Source: Paenibacillus kribbensis
GTDB taxonomy: Bacteria; Bacillota; Bacilli; Paenibacillales; Paenibacillaceae
Length of the DNA stretch: 64,000 nt
Direction of reading: 5' to 3'
Assembly: GCF_002240415.1 (NCBI RefSeq)
Contig: NZ_CP020028.1
Coordinates: 2,009,501-2,073,500 of the forward strand
Below the pieces are notes generated by a model. That model made no database searches, was not told the DNA's origin, and saw only the letters and a list, made by a program, of their open reading frames with translations. Positions 40,792 through 52,410 of the stretch are shown piece after piece. Each line of letters opens with the position of its first letter. Position 1 is the first letter of the stretch. A program made the position numbers and the translations under genes.

Positions 40792-41700
40792 TTGGATTTA
40801 AGTAAATTTATATCAGGAAAAATTTATTTGAATCAATATGTTCATCGTCTAGAACAAAATGGCTCATCTTTTCATTTACATTATTGGGGAGTCATGCCAA
40901 AACATTATGACATTGTACCGCATAAACATTCGTTTTTTGAGATATGTTTTGTAGTTGATGGCGAAGGGTATTATATTGACGTCGATTGTACTTACTCCTT
41001 ACAAAAAAATATGATGTTCCTTTCAAGACCAGATGTTTTACACCAAATAAAAAGTAAAGATGGATTAGCCCTCCTTTATGTAGCATTTGAACTAATAGAA
41101 TCAGAATCAAGTGAAGAATGGATAGAAATAATAAGGGAAGCTCGGAAATGTTCCAAAGTAGTTGTGCCCGTAAGCGATGATACAGTTGCTACATTGCTTT
41201 GGAAATCTCTTCTTATCCAAACAACAAAGTCCGAACAGGTTTTTTATGAAGAAATGCTAACAAACCTAGCTTACTCCCTTATTCTTTCATTACTGCAAAT
41301 TTTTGTTCCTTATTCACATAGTGATCGCCCAAAAAAATCGGTTGAAATGATTTCTCCACTTCTTCGTCAAGCAAAGTTATACATTAATGATAATCTGGAA
41401 AGTCCTTTAAAACTTCCCGATGTAGCTCGTCAATTCCATATATCGGGTCGGCACTTGTCGAGAATATTTGTAGCAGAATTAGGTGTAAGTTACTCAGAGT
41501 ACGTTCAAAATGAGAGAATACAGAGAGCTGCCGCATTACTTAAAACAACAGATTTATCCATCAGAGATATTTCAATAAAAACTGGTTTTAAAACGGTTCA
41601 CTATTTTACTCGTGTTTTTCACTCTGTAATGGGTAGTCCACCAAGAGTCTTTCGCTTGCTTTATATAGACTCAAAAACAACTTCATATACAGAGTATTGA
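40792..41700 (+). CDS. AraC-family transcriptional regulator
   Basis: The 302-aa protein has an N-terminal cupin-like sensing domain (about 30-110; HKHSFFEICFVVDGEGYYI) and a C-terminal double HTH (about 200-290; LPDVARQFHISGRHLSRIF, SIRDISIKTGFKTVHYFTRVF). The start is TTG 40792 behind GGAGGT. It lies before a sugar isomerase and an inositol-type dehydrogenase and probably controls them. Confidence 0.85.
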   Translation: MDLSKFISGKIYLNQYVHRLEQNGSSFHLHYWGVMPKHYDIVPHKHSFFEICFVVDGEGYYIDVDCTYSLQKNMMFLSRPDVLHQIKSKDGLALLYVAFELIESESSEEWIEIIREARKCSKVVVPVSDDTVATLLWKSLLIQTTKSEQVFYEEMLTNLAYSLILSLLQIFVPYSHSDRPKKSVEMISPLLRQAKLYINDNLESPLKLPDVARQFHISGRHLSRIFVAELGVSYSEYVQNERIQRAAALLKTTDLSIRDISIKTGFKTVHYFTRVFHSVMGSPPRVFRLLYIDSKTTSYTEY

Positions 41701-41707
41701 ACTATCC

Positions 41708-41740
41708 CCACTTAATGTTATGCATTGAAGTGGTTTTTTT
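41708..41740 (+). terminator. Terminator after the AraC gene
   Basis: CCACTT and AAGTGG around a 14-base loop, then seven T. The rest of the 336-bp gap up to 42037 shows no gene. Confidence 0.7.
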
Positions 41741-42036
41741 GTTCTAAAAAGGATATGTATACGACGAATCAATGGTTTTCTTAGAAATATCATGTCTTAA
41801 AAGTATAAAAACGCGTCTTGATAATCTAAATACACGTATTGTGTAATATCCTATAATCACAATTGTAAATGAGAAATTTTTATTTATGTTTAATCTGAAT
41901 GACAACGCTTGCAATAGAGGTTCCAGGCTCAATAGTAACTTAAAAGGGAGGCTGATATTAAGATTACGAACCGATTTTCTATTTAATTGTATGTCTTTAA
42001 AATACCATTTGTTCATTATATATGGAGGTATTGTTA

Positions 42037-44057
<2,021 letters not shown>

Positions 44058-44148
44058 TAAAAAATAGTGATTCTATTTAACATGATAGATACAGTTATAA
44101 GGACAACGGATTACCTTTTTTGATTGGAATAAGGTAAGTTAAAGGTTA

Positions 44149-44200
44149 GCGGCGACCTTTTCCGAAATTGAATCGGTAAGAGGTCGCCGAGTTTTATTTT
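44149..44200 (+). terminator. Terminator after the dehydrogenase
   Basis: GGCGACCT and AGGTCGCC with a 22-base loop, then GAGTTTTATTTTTTG. Confidence 0.65.
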
Positions 44201-44356
44201 TTGTGAAACTTTTAAGCCGAACCAAGGGTACATACGATGTCTGATCTTTTGTATGATTGAGCAATATCCGCAATATTATAGACTATCTAAGTCTGTCGCC
44301 AATCTATACAATAAAGGTAAGAAGAACCTTCACCGTTGAATAGGAGATGACAATCC

Positions 44357-46417
44357 ATGAAACCCTGTGAACCTATGATCATTACATCTGAAAGCGGATA
44401 CAATCTTCAAGTTGGCGGAAATGTGCCGATTGCACACGCTTGGAGAATGATTGCGCGAGATCATAAGCAAGTGTTTGGCAGAGAGCCATTGCAAACAGAA
44501 GAAGAGGCCTCGATCATGATCCGTTATGCGCAGGAAGAGGATGGATGCCCACAGTGGCCGGAGGGGTATTGTTTGCGTTTTGTTGCTGATGGCAAGAGAA
44601 CGGTACTTCATATCATTGGCCGTGATGAGCTCGGGATCATTTACGGGCTGCTCCATTACAGTCGCTTCGTTCTGGGTGTAGAGCCGTTCTGGTTCTGGGC
44701 AGAACTTCCTCCGACCAGGCGGGATCCCATAGTCCTCCCGGGCCAGGATTATGACAGTATACCGCCCAAGGTTCGCTATCGGGGCTGGTTTGTCAATGAT
44801 GAGGTATGTCTGATTGGTTGGAAGGATGATTATCCGCCGACGGAGCAGGTATGGGAGCCCGTTTTTGAAGCATTACTACGCTGTGGCGGCAACATGGTGA
44901 TTCCGGGAACGGATTTACCGCGCACAGGTATCCATCATAAGCTTGCGGCAGACATGGGATTATGGATTACACACCATCATGCCGAGCCGCTGGGTGCGGA
45001 GATGTTTTTGCGCGCTTTTCCAGGGAAGCAGGCCAGCTACAAGGAGCATCCCGAGCTGTTTGAGCAGCTATGGCGGGAAGCAATCGAACGGCAGAAGGGG
45101 GAGAAAATTGTATGGGTATTGTCTTTTCGTGGACAGGGAGACAAGCCTTTTTGGGAAAATGACCCTTCCTTTAATACGCCGGAGAAACGTGGACAATTAA
45201 TATCGTACGTGGTTCGCAAACAGTACAGTATGATCTGCGAATGTGTGGAGCAGCCCGTGTGCAGTATGGCGATGTATGGCGAGATTGCCGAGTTATACAA
45301 GCAGGGGCACATTGAAGTTCCCGAAGGGGTAATTAAAATATGGGCGGACAATGGTTACGGCAAAATGGTATCCCGGCGCCATGGCAATCTCAACCATCGT
45401 GTACCGGCATTGCCCGAGGTGGAGGATGAAGGCAAGAACGGAGTATATTATCATGTGACCTTCCACGACCTGCAGGCGTCAAACCATCTTACTCAATTTC
45501 CCTCCTCTGCCGAGCTGATTGTTGACGAATTAACAACAGCATTTGCCGTAGGAGCAGACGAGTATCTGCTGGTCAATTCGGGTAATATTTTGCCGCATTT
45601 ATATACGCTGGATTTGGCAGCGAATTTATGGACGTATGGTAACACGGATGCTGGACAGCAGCTTGCTGATTTTATCGGGCGCTTGTACAGTCGTCAGCAT
45701 CAAGAGATTTCCCGATTGTACCAGGATTATTCCCGTTGTAGTATCGTTTATGGTCCGCACAAGGATGATCGGGCGGGGGAGGAATTCTATCACCATCCAG
45801 CGCGGCAAATTATGGGCTTTTGGCTGCAAGGCAAAGAAGGCTATGATGAACGGCTGTGTTGGGCTGCTGGAGAAAAACCTTTTGCTGAACAGGTACGCTG
45901 GTTCAAGGAAAAAGCCGAATCGGCAATCCTGGGCTGGGTTGAACTGCAAGAGCGGTGTCTGCAAACGATGAAGCAATTGCCGGAGGATGAATGTCGCAGG
46001 CTGTATAATCAGCTTCTTGTGCAGATTGAAGTGCATCTGAGCGGTTGCCGAGGGCTGGCCAACATCTGCAACGCTTACGGGTTATTTCTTGAAGGAGACT
46101 ATCCACGAGCATTTATACAAGCTTCGCATGCCGTTTGGAGCTACCAGAAGGGGAAAGAAGCGCTCTCGCTCGCAGGGACTGGAAGATGGGAGCATTTCTA
46201 CCGGGCGGATTGGTTGACCAATCTCGATAACACCATTTCTCATGCGGATACGGTGCGAAGATTTCTACGGATTCAGGGTGATAGCCCCGATATGTTTCTG
46301 TGGTACAAACAATATATCATGCCGGAGACCGAAAAACATATCTACCTGGAGAATACGCATCGCAAGCCGCTATCTGATGATGAATTGGCACACTGCCTGG
46401 AGAAGGTACTATGTTAA
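44357..46417 (+). CDS. GH115-like glycosidase (alpha-glucuronidase family)
   Basis: The 686-aa cytoplasmic-looking protein has no signal peptide. Early strands with LHIIGRDELGIIYGLLHYSRF and a central barrel opening with VRYRGWFVNDEVCLIGW match GH115 enzymes; a helical C-terminal region follows (about 520-680). GH115 removes 4-O-methyl-glucuronic acid from xylan. Internal location suggests it acts on imported oligosaccharides. No transporter is adjacent. It starts at ATG 44357 behind AGGAGATGA. Confidence 0.75.
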   Translation: MKPCEPMIITSESGYNLQVGGNVPIAHAWRMIARDHKQVFGREPLQTEEEASIMIRYAQEEDGCPQWPEGYCLRFVADGKRTVLHIIGRDELGIIYGLLHYSRFVLGVEPFWFWAELPPTRRDPIVLPGQDYDSIPPKVRYRGWFVNDEVCLIGWKDDYPPTEQVWEPVFEALLRCGGNMVIPGTDLPRTGIHHKLAADMGLWITHHHAEPLGAEMFLRAFPGKQASYKEHPELFEQLWREAIERQKGEKIVWVLSFRGQGDKPFWENDPSFNTPEKRGQLISYVVRKQYSMICECVEQPVCSMAMYGEIAELYKQGHIEVPEGVIKIWADNGYGKMVSRRHGNLNHRVPALPEVEDEGKNGVYYHVTFHDLQASNHLTQFPSSAELIVDELTTAFAVGADEYLLVNSGNILPHLYTLDLAANLWTYGNTDAGQQLADFIGRLYSRQHQEISRLYQDYSRCSIVYGPHKDDRAGEEFYHHPARQIMGFWLQGKEGYDERLCWAAGEKPFAEQVRWFKEKAESAILGWVELQERCLQTMKQLPEDECRRLYNQLLVQIEVHLSGCRGLANICNAYGLFLEGDYPRAFIQASHAVWSYQKGKEALSLAGTGRWEHFYRADWLTNLDNTISHADTVRRFLRIQGDSPDMFLWYKQYIMPETEKHIYLENTHRKPLSDDELAHCLEKVLC

Positions 46418-46517
46418 AGGATCTTAGAATTTGTCCTGCAACCTTTCCAGCTTGTACTACGTCATAGAAGTTGTTAATGGCCAAGCGGCCTAATTCAACT
46501 ACAAGGTGGAACTTAAT

Positions 46518-47195
46518 ATGAGTATGAAAAAAAGTGCATTCGCAGCCGTTACAGCCGTAGCCATTTTGTCCTTTTCCATTGGAGACCCATTGTTTGCGGC
46601 AGACAGCCAATTCAAGGATTTAGACAACGTAAGCGGCAAAGAAAAAATCATATCCCTTAAAGATCAGGGTCTACTCAAAGGGGTCTCTGACACGCAGTTC
46701 CTCCCATCTTCTAAAGTGACCGCTGCACAAGGAGTTCAGCTGATCTCCGGTGCATTCCGGTTCAGTTTGATTGCCATTGATTTTATAAAGGCACCGCAGG
46801 CCAGCGACCTGTTCACCCATGTCAAGGATACCGCATGGTACGCCGATGCTTTTATCAACGCGCATTATAATGGTGTAGACATTCCAAAAGATATCGATCC
46901 TGCCAAAGCTCTGACCAAGGAGGAGTTTACCCACATGCTGATTCAGGGCATCGAAAAAGCGGGCGTTCTTCCCATGATTAAAATCGCACCTGTGAATATC
47001 TCTGACGACAGCGAATTGGAGCCTGCTTATCAAGGCAGCATTCAGCGCTCGCTAGTGTACAAGGTCAATACTTTGGATGCGACTGGAAAGTTTCATCCAA
47101 AAAGCGAGATTACACGCGCTGAAGCTGCTGTTATGCTATATAATGCATTGGAATATTTGAATACTCATACAAATTCGTCACAAATACAGCAATAA
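46518..47195 (+). CDS. SLH-domain secreted protein
   Basis: The 225-aa protein has a signal peptide (about 1-28; ending LFAA). It has two or three S-layer homology-type segments: KEKIISLKDQGLLKGVSDTQFLP, a middle FTHVKDTAWYADAF, and a C-terminal FHPKSEITRAEAAVMLYNAL. SLH domains bind pyruvylated wall polymers. It carries no catalytic domain, so it is a small wall-bound protein. Confidence 0.75.
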   Translation: MSMKKSAFAAVTAVAILSFSIGDPLFAADSQFKDLDNVSGKEKIISLKDQGLLKGVSDTQFLPSSKVTAAQGVQLISGAFRFSLIAIDFIKAPQASDLFTHVKDTAWYADAFINAHYNGVDIPKDIDPAKALTKEEFTHMLIQGIEKAGVLPMIKIAPVNISDDSELEPAYQGSIQRSLVYKVNTLDATGKFHPKSEITRAEAAVMLYNALEYLNTHTNSSQIQQ

Positions 47196-47232
47196 AGAGC
47201 TTTTCTCTGGACGGATTTAAGCTTTCAGTCAC

Positions 47233-47260
47233 TTGACATCAATATCGTGAATGCTATAAT
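47233..47260 (+). promoter_or_regulatory. Consensus sigma-A promoter
   Basis: TTGACA, 16 bases, then TATAAT: both hexamers are perfect. No protein-coding gene follows for 170 bases; a tRNA-like fragment and a terminator do. Confidence 0.8.
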
Positions 47261-47266
47261 AAGGAA

Positions 47267-47383
47267 ATCGAATTTAGACCCTGCGGTAGCTGACTATCGT
47301 AAGAATACTTTTCTGGTCCTTCGGCAAAACACAAGTAACGAATAAATAAGCTGGCTCCGGATGAGGGGTCGGCTTATTTTTTT
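47267..47383 (+). ncRNA. Short transcript containing a tRNA-Leu-like remnant
   Basis: Between a perfect promoter and a terminator lies 47279-47326, which aligns with the 3' half of tRNA-Leu from the anticodon-stem 3' side to the discriminator. It shares CCTGCGGTAG, TGACTA, CGTA, GGTCC and CGGCA but differs in the T-arm, so it cannot be a normal tRNA. The 5' half is absent. It may be a decayed tRNA gene or att scar, or a tRNA-derived small RNA of about 117 nt. Confidence 0.55.
47345..47383 (+). terminator. Terminator of the tRNA-like transcript
   Basis: AATAAGC.G.CTCC pairs with GG.T.GGCTTATT and is followed by TTTTTTT. Confidence 0.75.
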
Positions 47384-47437
47384 GGATAAAAAAGCTTACA
47401 ATTTGCGAGATCTACATAGCGAGAGGAGACGGGAGTT

Positions 47438-48106
47438 ATGTTTGGAAATGATTGGGATGATGTATTACGGGAAGAGGTCGAAAAATCTTACTTTAATGAA
47501 TTAAGGTACACATTAGCCCGTGAGTACAAGATACACAAAGTATATCCCCAAAAAGAAGATTTGTTTTCAGCACTCAAATTAACGCCATATCATCTTACCA
47601 AAGCGGTTATATTGGGACAGGACCCCTATCATGGAGAGGGACAAGCTCACGGCTTGAGCTTTTCCGTCAGACCCGGTGTGCGCACGCCGCCGTCCCTACA
47701 AAATATTTACAAAGAGATGCACGATGATATCGGGACTCCCATTCCGAATCAGGGCTACCTTGTTCCTTGGGCTGAGCAGGGCGTGTTGCTGCTGAACAAT
47801 GTGCTGACCGTACGTGAAGGACAACCGCAATCTCATCAGGGAATAGGCTGGGAACGTTTCACGGATGCTGTGATTGAAGCGATTAATGAACGTGAGCAGC
47901 CAGTAGTGTTTATTTTGTGGGGCAGTCATGCTCAGAAAAAAGCAAGCTTCGTGAATACCAGCAAGCATTTGGTACTGAAATCCGTCCATCCGAGTCCACT
48001 CGCGGCTCACCGGGGATTTTTTGGCAGCAAACCTTTTTCGCGTACCAATGCATTTTTGCAGGAGCATGGAATGGAACCGATACGGTGGGAGATTCCTAGC
48101 CGCTAG
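47438..48106 (+). CDS. ung: Uracil-DNA glycosylase
   Basis: The 222-aa family-1 UDG has the catalytic [14 protein letters not shown] (Asp, His-rich water site), [11 protein letters not shown], the uracil-binding WGSHAQKK and the minor-groove loop [10 protein letters not shown]. It removes uracil from DNA in base-excision repair. GAGAGGAG precedes the ATG. It is followed by a gene with only a 16-base gap. Confidence 0.95.
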   Translation: MFGNDWDDVLREEVEKSYFNELRYTLAREYKIHKVYPQKEDLFSALKLTPYHLTKAVILGQDPYHGEGQAHGLSFSVRPGVRTPPSLQNIYKEMHDDIGTPIPNQGYLVPWAEQGVLLLNNVLTVREGQPQSHQGIGWERFTDAVIEAINEREQPVVFILWGSHAQKKASFVNTSKHLVLKSVHPSPLAAHRGFFGSKPFSRTNAFLQEHGMEPIRWEIPSR

Positions 48107-48122
48107 CACTGGAGGTGGGGAC

Positions 48123-48545
48123 ATGCGTCAATGGAAGGGACGTCAGGTCATCTTATATCACGGCAACAACGGTCATACCCAAAAGGTGCGCGGGACGCTC
48201 GAGAAATGGGATGATACACGCAAGTACGTTATTTTAGGCCCGAAAATGCTGGCTATTCCTTTTGAAAATATTGCGTATATTACCATGCTTCCTCCCGGAC
48301 GTGAGCGCCGAAGCCGCCATCCGGCCAAGCTGAACTCCATTGGCTATGTGATGAGCGTTCCAATACAGTTTGATAATGCCATCTATTTTCAATCGGCAGT
48401 CACGGTTTGGAAAGATGACCAGCTGATTGCTTACAATATCAAATTAGCAAGTCATACGGATCATGATGTCGTACTTGAAGATGGACAAACCTTGTCGAAG
48501 GAAGAGCATTTGTTCGTGGTGAGGTCGCTGCGCGGGGAACTTTAA
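48123..48545 (+). CDS. Conserved hypothetical protein downstream of ung
   Basis: The 140-aa protein starts at ATG 48123 behind GGAGGTGGGG; an upstream extension overlaps ung. The sequence is beta-rich (VRGTLEKWDDTRKYVILGPKM, IPFENIAYITMLPPG), possibly an SM-like barrel plus a second beta domain. It is co-transcribed with ung. No named family. Confidence 0.65.
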   Translation: MRQWKGRQVILYHGNNGHTQKVRGTLEKWDDTRKYVILGPKMLAIPFENIAYITMLPPGRERRSRHPAKLNSIGYVMSVPIQFDNAIYFQSAVTVWKDDQLIAYNIKLASHTDHDVVLEDGQTLSKEEHLFVVRSLRGEL

Positions 48546-48664
48546 CTGTTATATTCCACCTATTTTTGTTGAAGGGTTCAATTTAGTGCGTTGTTTACCG
48601 ATAAAAGGTACGGGGCTGTTAATAATACCCTATTTATAAAGATGAAACCAAGGGAGAGAAACGA

Positions 48665-50542
48665 ATGAAGAGTATGAGCAAACGGAGTACCTTCTTACTT
48701 GCTTTGCTGATGTTTGTAGTTGCAGCATGGCCAGCAGGTTTGATCCGGGCTGAGGAGAGCACGTCTTACACAGTGGAGTGGGATAGTCAAAATCCAACCA
48801 CAGTCAATCTGGGTGGAAACCCTGCGCAATTAAAAGTGTGGTTGGTGACAGAAAAAGGGAAAACGGATGTAACCGAAAAAGCTGAATGGATCTCCGGAGA
48901 CCCAAGTATCTTAAAGGTAGAAAAGGGACTCATTACCCCGGTATCGATAGGGCAGGTCAAAGTTACCGCCACACATGAAAACAAGACAGTAGCGACGAAA
49001 ATTACAGTAAAATCGCCTTACAGCAAGCTGCAATTAAATCCGTCTGGTCCTTTGAATCTGACCATTGGCGGAGAATCGAAGCAACTGACAGCTCAAGGTG
49101 TGCTTAGCGGAGGCGGGACGGAAAATGTGTCCGGTGTGGAATGGACATCTTCGAATTCGACCGTTGCTACCGTAGAGAATGGACTTGTACGCCCGCTTGC
49201 CAAAGGTGTGACTTACATTAAAGCCGACAAGGATGGACTTAAAGCACAAACCATCGTGTATGTGCGTTCTTCCTCCCAGGCATTGACATTAAGCGAGTCC
49301 GGTTCCAAATCGGTCTTTCTGGGCAGCTTCCCCATTCAGGTCAATGCAACCGATGTGAGCCTGACAGGCAGCAAAACCGATGTAACCAACACGGCAGAAT
49401 GGACTTCGTCTAATCCGCTGGTTGCTACAGTGGAGCAGGGTAAAATCACTCCGATGGACGCAGGGAATGCGACGATTACAGCGTCCTATCACGGTTTGAG
49501 CAAGACGCTGAAGATTAATGTGCTGCCGACTGTGGAAAAGCTGGTATCGAGCAAAGCGAGTCTGACTCTCGAAACAGGCAGCAAAACTTCTCTTCCGACG
49601 ATATCTGCTTATTTGGTCAATGGGGCTAAAAAAGCAGTTCAATCCGATGTGAAATGGAGCTTAAGCAGTGAAAGTGCAGTCAAAATAGCAGGTGGCAAGC
49701 TGGTTGCAGTAAATCCAGGCAGCGCAACATTGACAGCGACAGTAGGTGCGCTCAAGCTGGATATTCCAGTGACCGTGCAATACAAAGTGCTCAAGCTGAC
49801 CGCTTCTGAAAAGAAATATGTACTGGTTGCAGGACAAGAAGCGAGTCTTCCGACAATCAAGGCACAAATGGCTGGTGGGGGAACACTTGATGTTACGAAT
49901 CAGGTAAGCTGGGCCGCTACAACAGCGGCAGTTACAGTAGGAAACGGTAAAGTAAAAGCGGTAAGCGGTGGCAACTCAGGCATCAAGGCCATGTATATGA
50001 ATAAATACGTGAAGGTGCCTGTCATTGTAGAAGGAGCCATTTCTACATTGACCCCAAGCTTTACAAGTGCTGATATGAATTTGAAAGGGAGCAAGTCCAT
50101 CAAAGTTATCGGCATATATACAGATGGTAAAAAAGCTACGCTGAGCAGCAAGGTAAAATGGACTACATCGAATGCTTCTGTAGCGAGCGTAAAAGGGTCA
50201 TCTATTAAAGCGGTTGGAATTGGAACAGCAACCATTACAGGCACATACCAAGACAAGTCGTTTAATGTGGAGATCAAGGTAACGCCCAAGCTGCTCAAGT
50301 TGGTCTTGAGCAACAAGAACCTGAAGCTTCCTAAAGGCTCCTCTCAAGTGCTTAGTGTAAATGCAGTTTATGATTCAGGCGCAATGACCAATGTGACAAG
50401 CTCAGCGGTGTGGACATCTTCCAAGCCGTCGATTGTACAGGTAACAGGCGGACAGGTGAAGGCAGTGGCGACCGGAAGTTCAAGCATCAAAGTGGTCTAT
50501 GGTGGTAAAACTGTATCGACATCTGCGAGAGTGTTAAAATAG
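48665..50542 (+). CDS. Surface protein of tandem Big2 (bacterial Ig-like) domains
   Basis: The 625-aa exported protein has a signal peptide (about 1-29) and about seven Big2 repeats of roughly 80-85 aa. Each has the Trp-Ser-x-Ser core (EWTSSNSTVATVENG, EWTSSNPLVATVEQG, KWTTSNASVASVKGS, VWTSSKPSIVQVTGG). There is no sortase, SLH or catalytic domain. It is probably a secreted or wall-associated structural or adhesive protein. A bidirectional terminator follows. Confidence 0.85.
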   Translation: MKSMSKRSTFLLALLMFVVAAWPAGLIRAEESTSYTVEWDSQNPTTVNLGGNPAQLKVWLVTEKGKTDVTEKAEWISGDPSILKVEKGLITPVSIGQVKVTATHENKTVATKITVKSPYSKLQLNPSGPLNLTIGGESKQLTAQGVLSGGGTENVSGVEWTSSNSTVATVENGLVRPLAKGVTYIKADKDGLKAQTIVYVRSSSQALTLSESGSKSVFLGSFPIQVNATDVSLTGSKTDVTNTAEWTSSNPLVATVEQGKITPMDAGNATITASYHGLSKTLKINVLPTVEKLVSSKASLTLETGSKTSLPTISAYLVNGAKKAVQSDVKWSLSSESAVKIAGGKLVAVNPGSATLTATVGALKLDIPVTVQYKVLKLTASEKKYVLVAGQEASLPTIKAQMAGGGTLDVTNQVSWAATTAAVTVGNGKVKAVSGGNSGIKAMYMNKYVKVPVIVEGAISTLTPSFTSADMNLKGSKSIKVIGIYTDGKKATLSSKVKWTTSNASVASVKGSSIKAVGIGTATITGTYQDKSFNVEIKVTPKLLKLVLSNKNLKLPKGSSQVLSVNAVYDSGAMTNVTSSAVWTSSKPSIVQVTGGQVKAVATGSSSIKVVYGGKTVSTSARVLK

Positions 50543-50571
50543 TCTGCGTACGCTGCCACATTCACGTATAC

Positions 50572-50607
50572 AAAATAACCCCCGGTCCAAAGACCGGGGG
50601 TTATTTT
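50572..50607. terminator. Strong bidirectional terminator
   Basis: AATAACCCCCGGTC and GACCGGGGGTTATT form a 14-bp stem with A- and T-rich flanks between convergent genes. Confidence 0.9.
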
Positions 50608-50611
50608 CAAC

Positions 50612-50923
50612 TTACTCTACGCCGTCCTGATAATGGTTTTTCCAGTGCTTATCGCCCCTGTGGGCGAAGTCTTCAACTGTTTTTTCCAAAGTGGCTACCA
50701 GTTGGGCTTTAATCTCGGAAATCGTATCACGAAACAGTCTTTCTTCCGTGCCATTGATTTTCTCACCATATAAAGCCTGAGCGGCTACAAATTGACGATG
50801 CTGTTCCACAAAATTATCAATCGAGTGCAGTGCATGCTCCACGTATTGCGAGATGCTATGATGCTCGTTAGGCAGTTGCAATTTTAATTCCTGAACTCTA
50901 TTTAGTAATGCCATGATGATCAC
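50612..50923 (-). CDS. Helical hypothetical protein
   Basis: The 103-aa (or 100-aa from the inner ATG) protein is all-helical and soluble (VQELKLQLPNEHHSISQYVE, VEDFAHRGDKHWKNHY). The ribosome site is GAGGTGAT. No family recognised. Confidence 0.55.
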   Translation of the reverse strand: MIIMALLNRVQELKLQLPNEHHSISQYVEHALHSIDNFVEQHRQFVAAQALYGEKINGTEERLFRDTISEIKAQLVATLEKTVEDFAHRGDKHWKNHYQDGVE

Positions 50924-51188
50924 CTCGTATGTTTATTATGTCAATAATTATACATAATTTTTGAGAAACTTTCCTTAAATTTTAATTAAAATGTGACTTT
51001 TATTATGGCATGATTGCATTTTCATGGGTGATCGGGCATAATTTTCGGAATTATTGCACACTGCCTTTGTACTGTGATTTTAAAATTTAAAAAATATAAT
51101 ATAAAGATGATGTGAAGCGTGCTGCGACAGCTCTCTTTCTGACATGTTATAATATCGAAAAGCCAGTTGGAAAGGTTGTCAGTATGGT

Positions 51189-51281
51189 ATGAAGCTTTTT
51201 AAAGGTTTGTTCTGGGGATTATTGATCAGTCTTCTCCTGTGGTGTGCCTTGTTTGGGCTTGTCCGCTGGATATTGCATTGA
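51189..51281 (+). CDS. 30-aa hydrophobic peptide
   Basis: A single membrane helix (KLFKGLFWGLLISLLLWCAL then FGLVRWILH). GGAAAGG lies 12 bases upstream. The size and layout suit a small membrane regulator or leader; the gap before it (about 265 bases) shows no other gene. Confidence 0.4.
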   Translation: MKLFKGLFWGLLISLLLWCALFGLVRWILH

Positions 51282-51296
51282 GTCGCTTCATGTATC

Positions 51297-51491
51297 TTAT
51301 ACAATAACTCGTGCGACAGTATCCACGTCCTGAATTGCAATCGTATATACGTTTTCGTCATCGTAGAGCTTGAAATGCTGATCCTCTTGGTCAGACAGGA
51401 GCTTAGGCCAGCCAATAACGGTACTTCCATTGTGTAACCGGATTACAACGGCTTGCATGTGGCTCACGGCCAGCTTGATCTCATCGTTCAT
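51297..51491 (-). CDS. Small beta-rich hypothetical protein
   Basis: The 64-aa protein (AVVIRLHNGSTVIGWPKLL, VYTIAIQDVDTVARVIV) looks like a small SM-like barrel. The ribosome site GAGGAGG is good. Function unknown. Confidence 0.6.
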   Translation of the reverse strand: MNDEIKLAVSHMQAVVIRLHNGSTVIGWPKLLSDQEDQHFKLYDDENVYTIAIQDVDTVARVIV

Positions 51492-51630
51492 CTGTGCAAC
51501 CTCCTCTCTGTATTATTTGTCGTCGAATATTCAACCATTTTTTATAGTCCGTAAGGGGTTGCAAAAAATAAAATCCAGGGATTCCTTGGTTGAAGGCACC
51601 CACTGGAATAGCTTGAAGGGAAGAGGAAAA

Positions 51631-52068
51631 TTGAAGAAAAAACTGTTGAGTTTTATAACCGTAGTGCTATTGGCCGCGGGTATGTATTGGTTTAAAGGAG
51701 TCGATCTCCTTACGAAAACACCACAAGAGAACCCGCCCTCATCGGTACAGGTTACACTGCATTTTCCGTCGGATCGGTATCCAGAAACGGCGCAGCATAT
51801 CAAGGAAGCGATTCAGACGGGAAAATCATCGGTATGCACAATTGATCGTGAAGGAGCCGAGCAAAATCGCAAGCATTCGCTTGCAGGAGTTCCCGCTCGT
51901 AAAGGCTTCGATCGTGACGAATGGCCGATGGCGATGTGCTCAGAAGGTGGTAAAGGTGCAAATGTCAAATACATAGCTCCTAAGGATAATCGTGGGGCAG
52001 GATCATGGGTAAGTCACCAATTGGATGAGTATGAGGATGGAACTCGTGTAAAATTTGTCGTGAAATAA
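51631..52068 (+). CDS. Secreted sporulation nuclease, NucA/NucB-like
   Basis: The 145-aa protein starts at TTG 51631 behind GAAGAGG. The N-terminal helix (LLSFITVVLLAAGMYWF) is an export signal. The mature part carries the DNase NucA/NucB core: FPSDRYPETAQHIKEAI, VCTIDREGAEQNRKHSL, GFDRDEWPMAMCSEGG and DNRGAGSWVSHQL, with the DRDEWP metal-site motif. It should be an extracellular endonuclease acting during or after lysis of the mother cell. Confidence 0.88.
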   Translation: MKKKLLSFITVVLLAAGMYWFKGVDLLTKTPQENPPSSVQVTLHFPSDRYPETAQHIKEAIQTGKSSVCTIDREGAEQNRKHSLAGVPARKGFDRDEWPMAMCSEGGKGANVKYIAPKDNRGAGSWVSHQLDEYEDGTRVKFVVK

Positions 52069-52089
52069 AAATGCTATGAAATCGTATAG

Positions 52090-52296
52090 TTATTTTTTAT
52101 TTCCCTTATGAGGTTGTTGTTTGGCCCTGATCAGTGCCACAACTTCATTTCCCTTTCCCTTAGAAGGTTCCTGTTTGGCTTTAACCAATGCCAAAAAAGC
52201 AAAAAAATCACCTAATGTAGTGAAGCCGGCACCTAATATCGCCAGATCTTCAGCGGATAGTTGATTTAACCAGTCCATTTGCTTAGCGTCAAACAT
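52090..52296 (-). CDS. Small hypothetical protein
   Basis: The 68-aa protein has a hydrophobic centre (AILGAGFTTLGDFFAFLALV) and a basic tail with two VKAKQEPSKGKG / IRAKQQPHKGNK repeats. Function unknown. Confidence 0.5.
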   Translation of the reverse strand: MFDAKQMDWLNQLSAEDLAILGAGFTTLGDFFAFLALVKAKQEPSKGKGNEVVALIRAKQQPHKGNKK

Positions 52297-52410
52297 GTTA
52301 TCACCGCCAACCGTTGATAATGTATAGTATGTACTGACAGCGGGGAAGGTCAGGGCTCAAGCAAACCTTTTTAGTATGCCTGTTTTTTGTGCAGAGGATG
52401 TGTAGACCAC

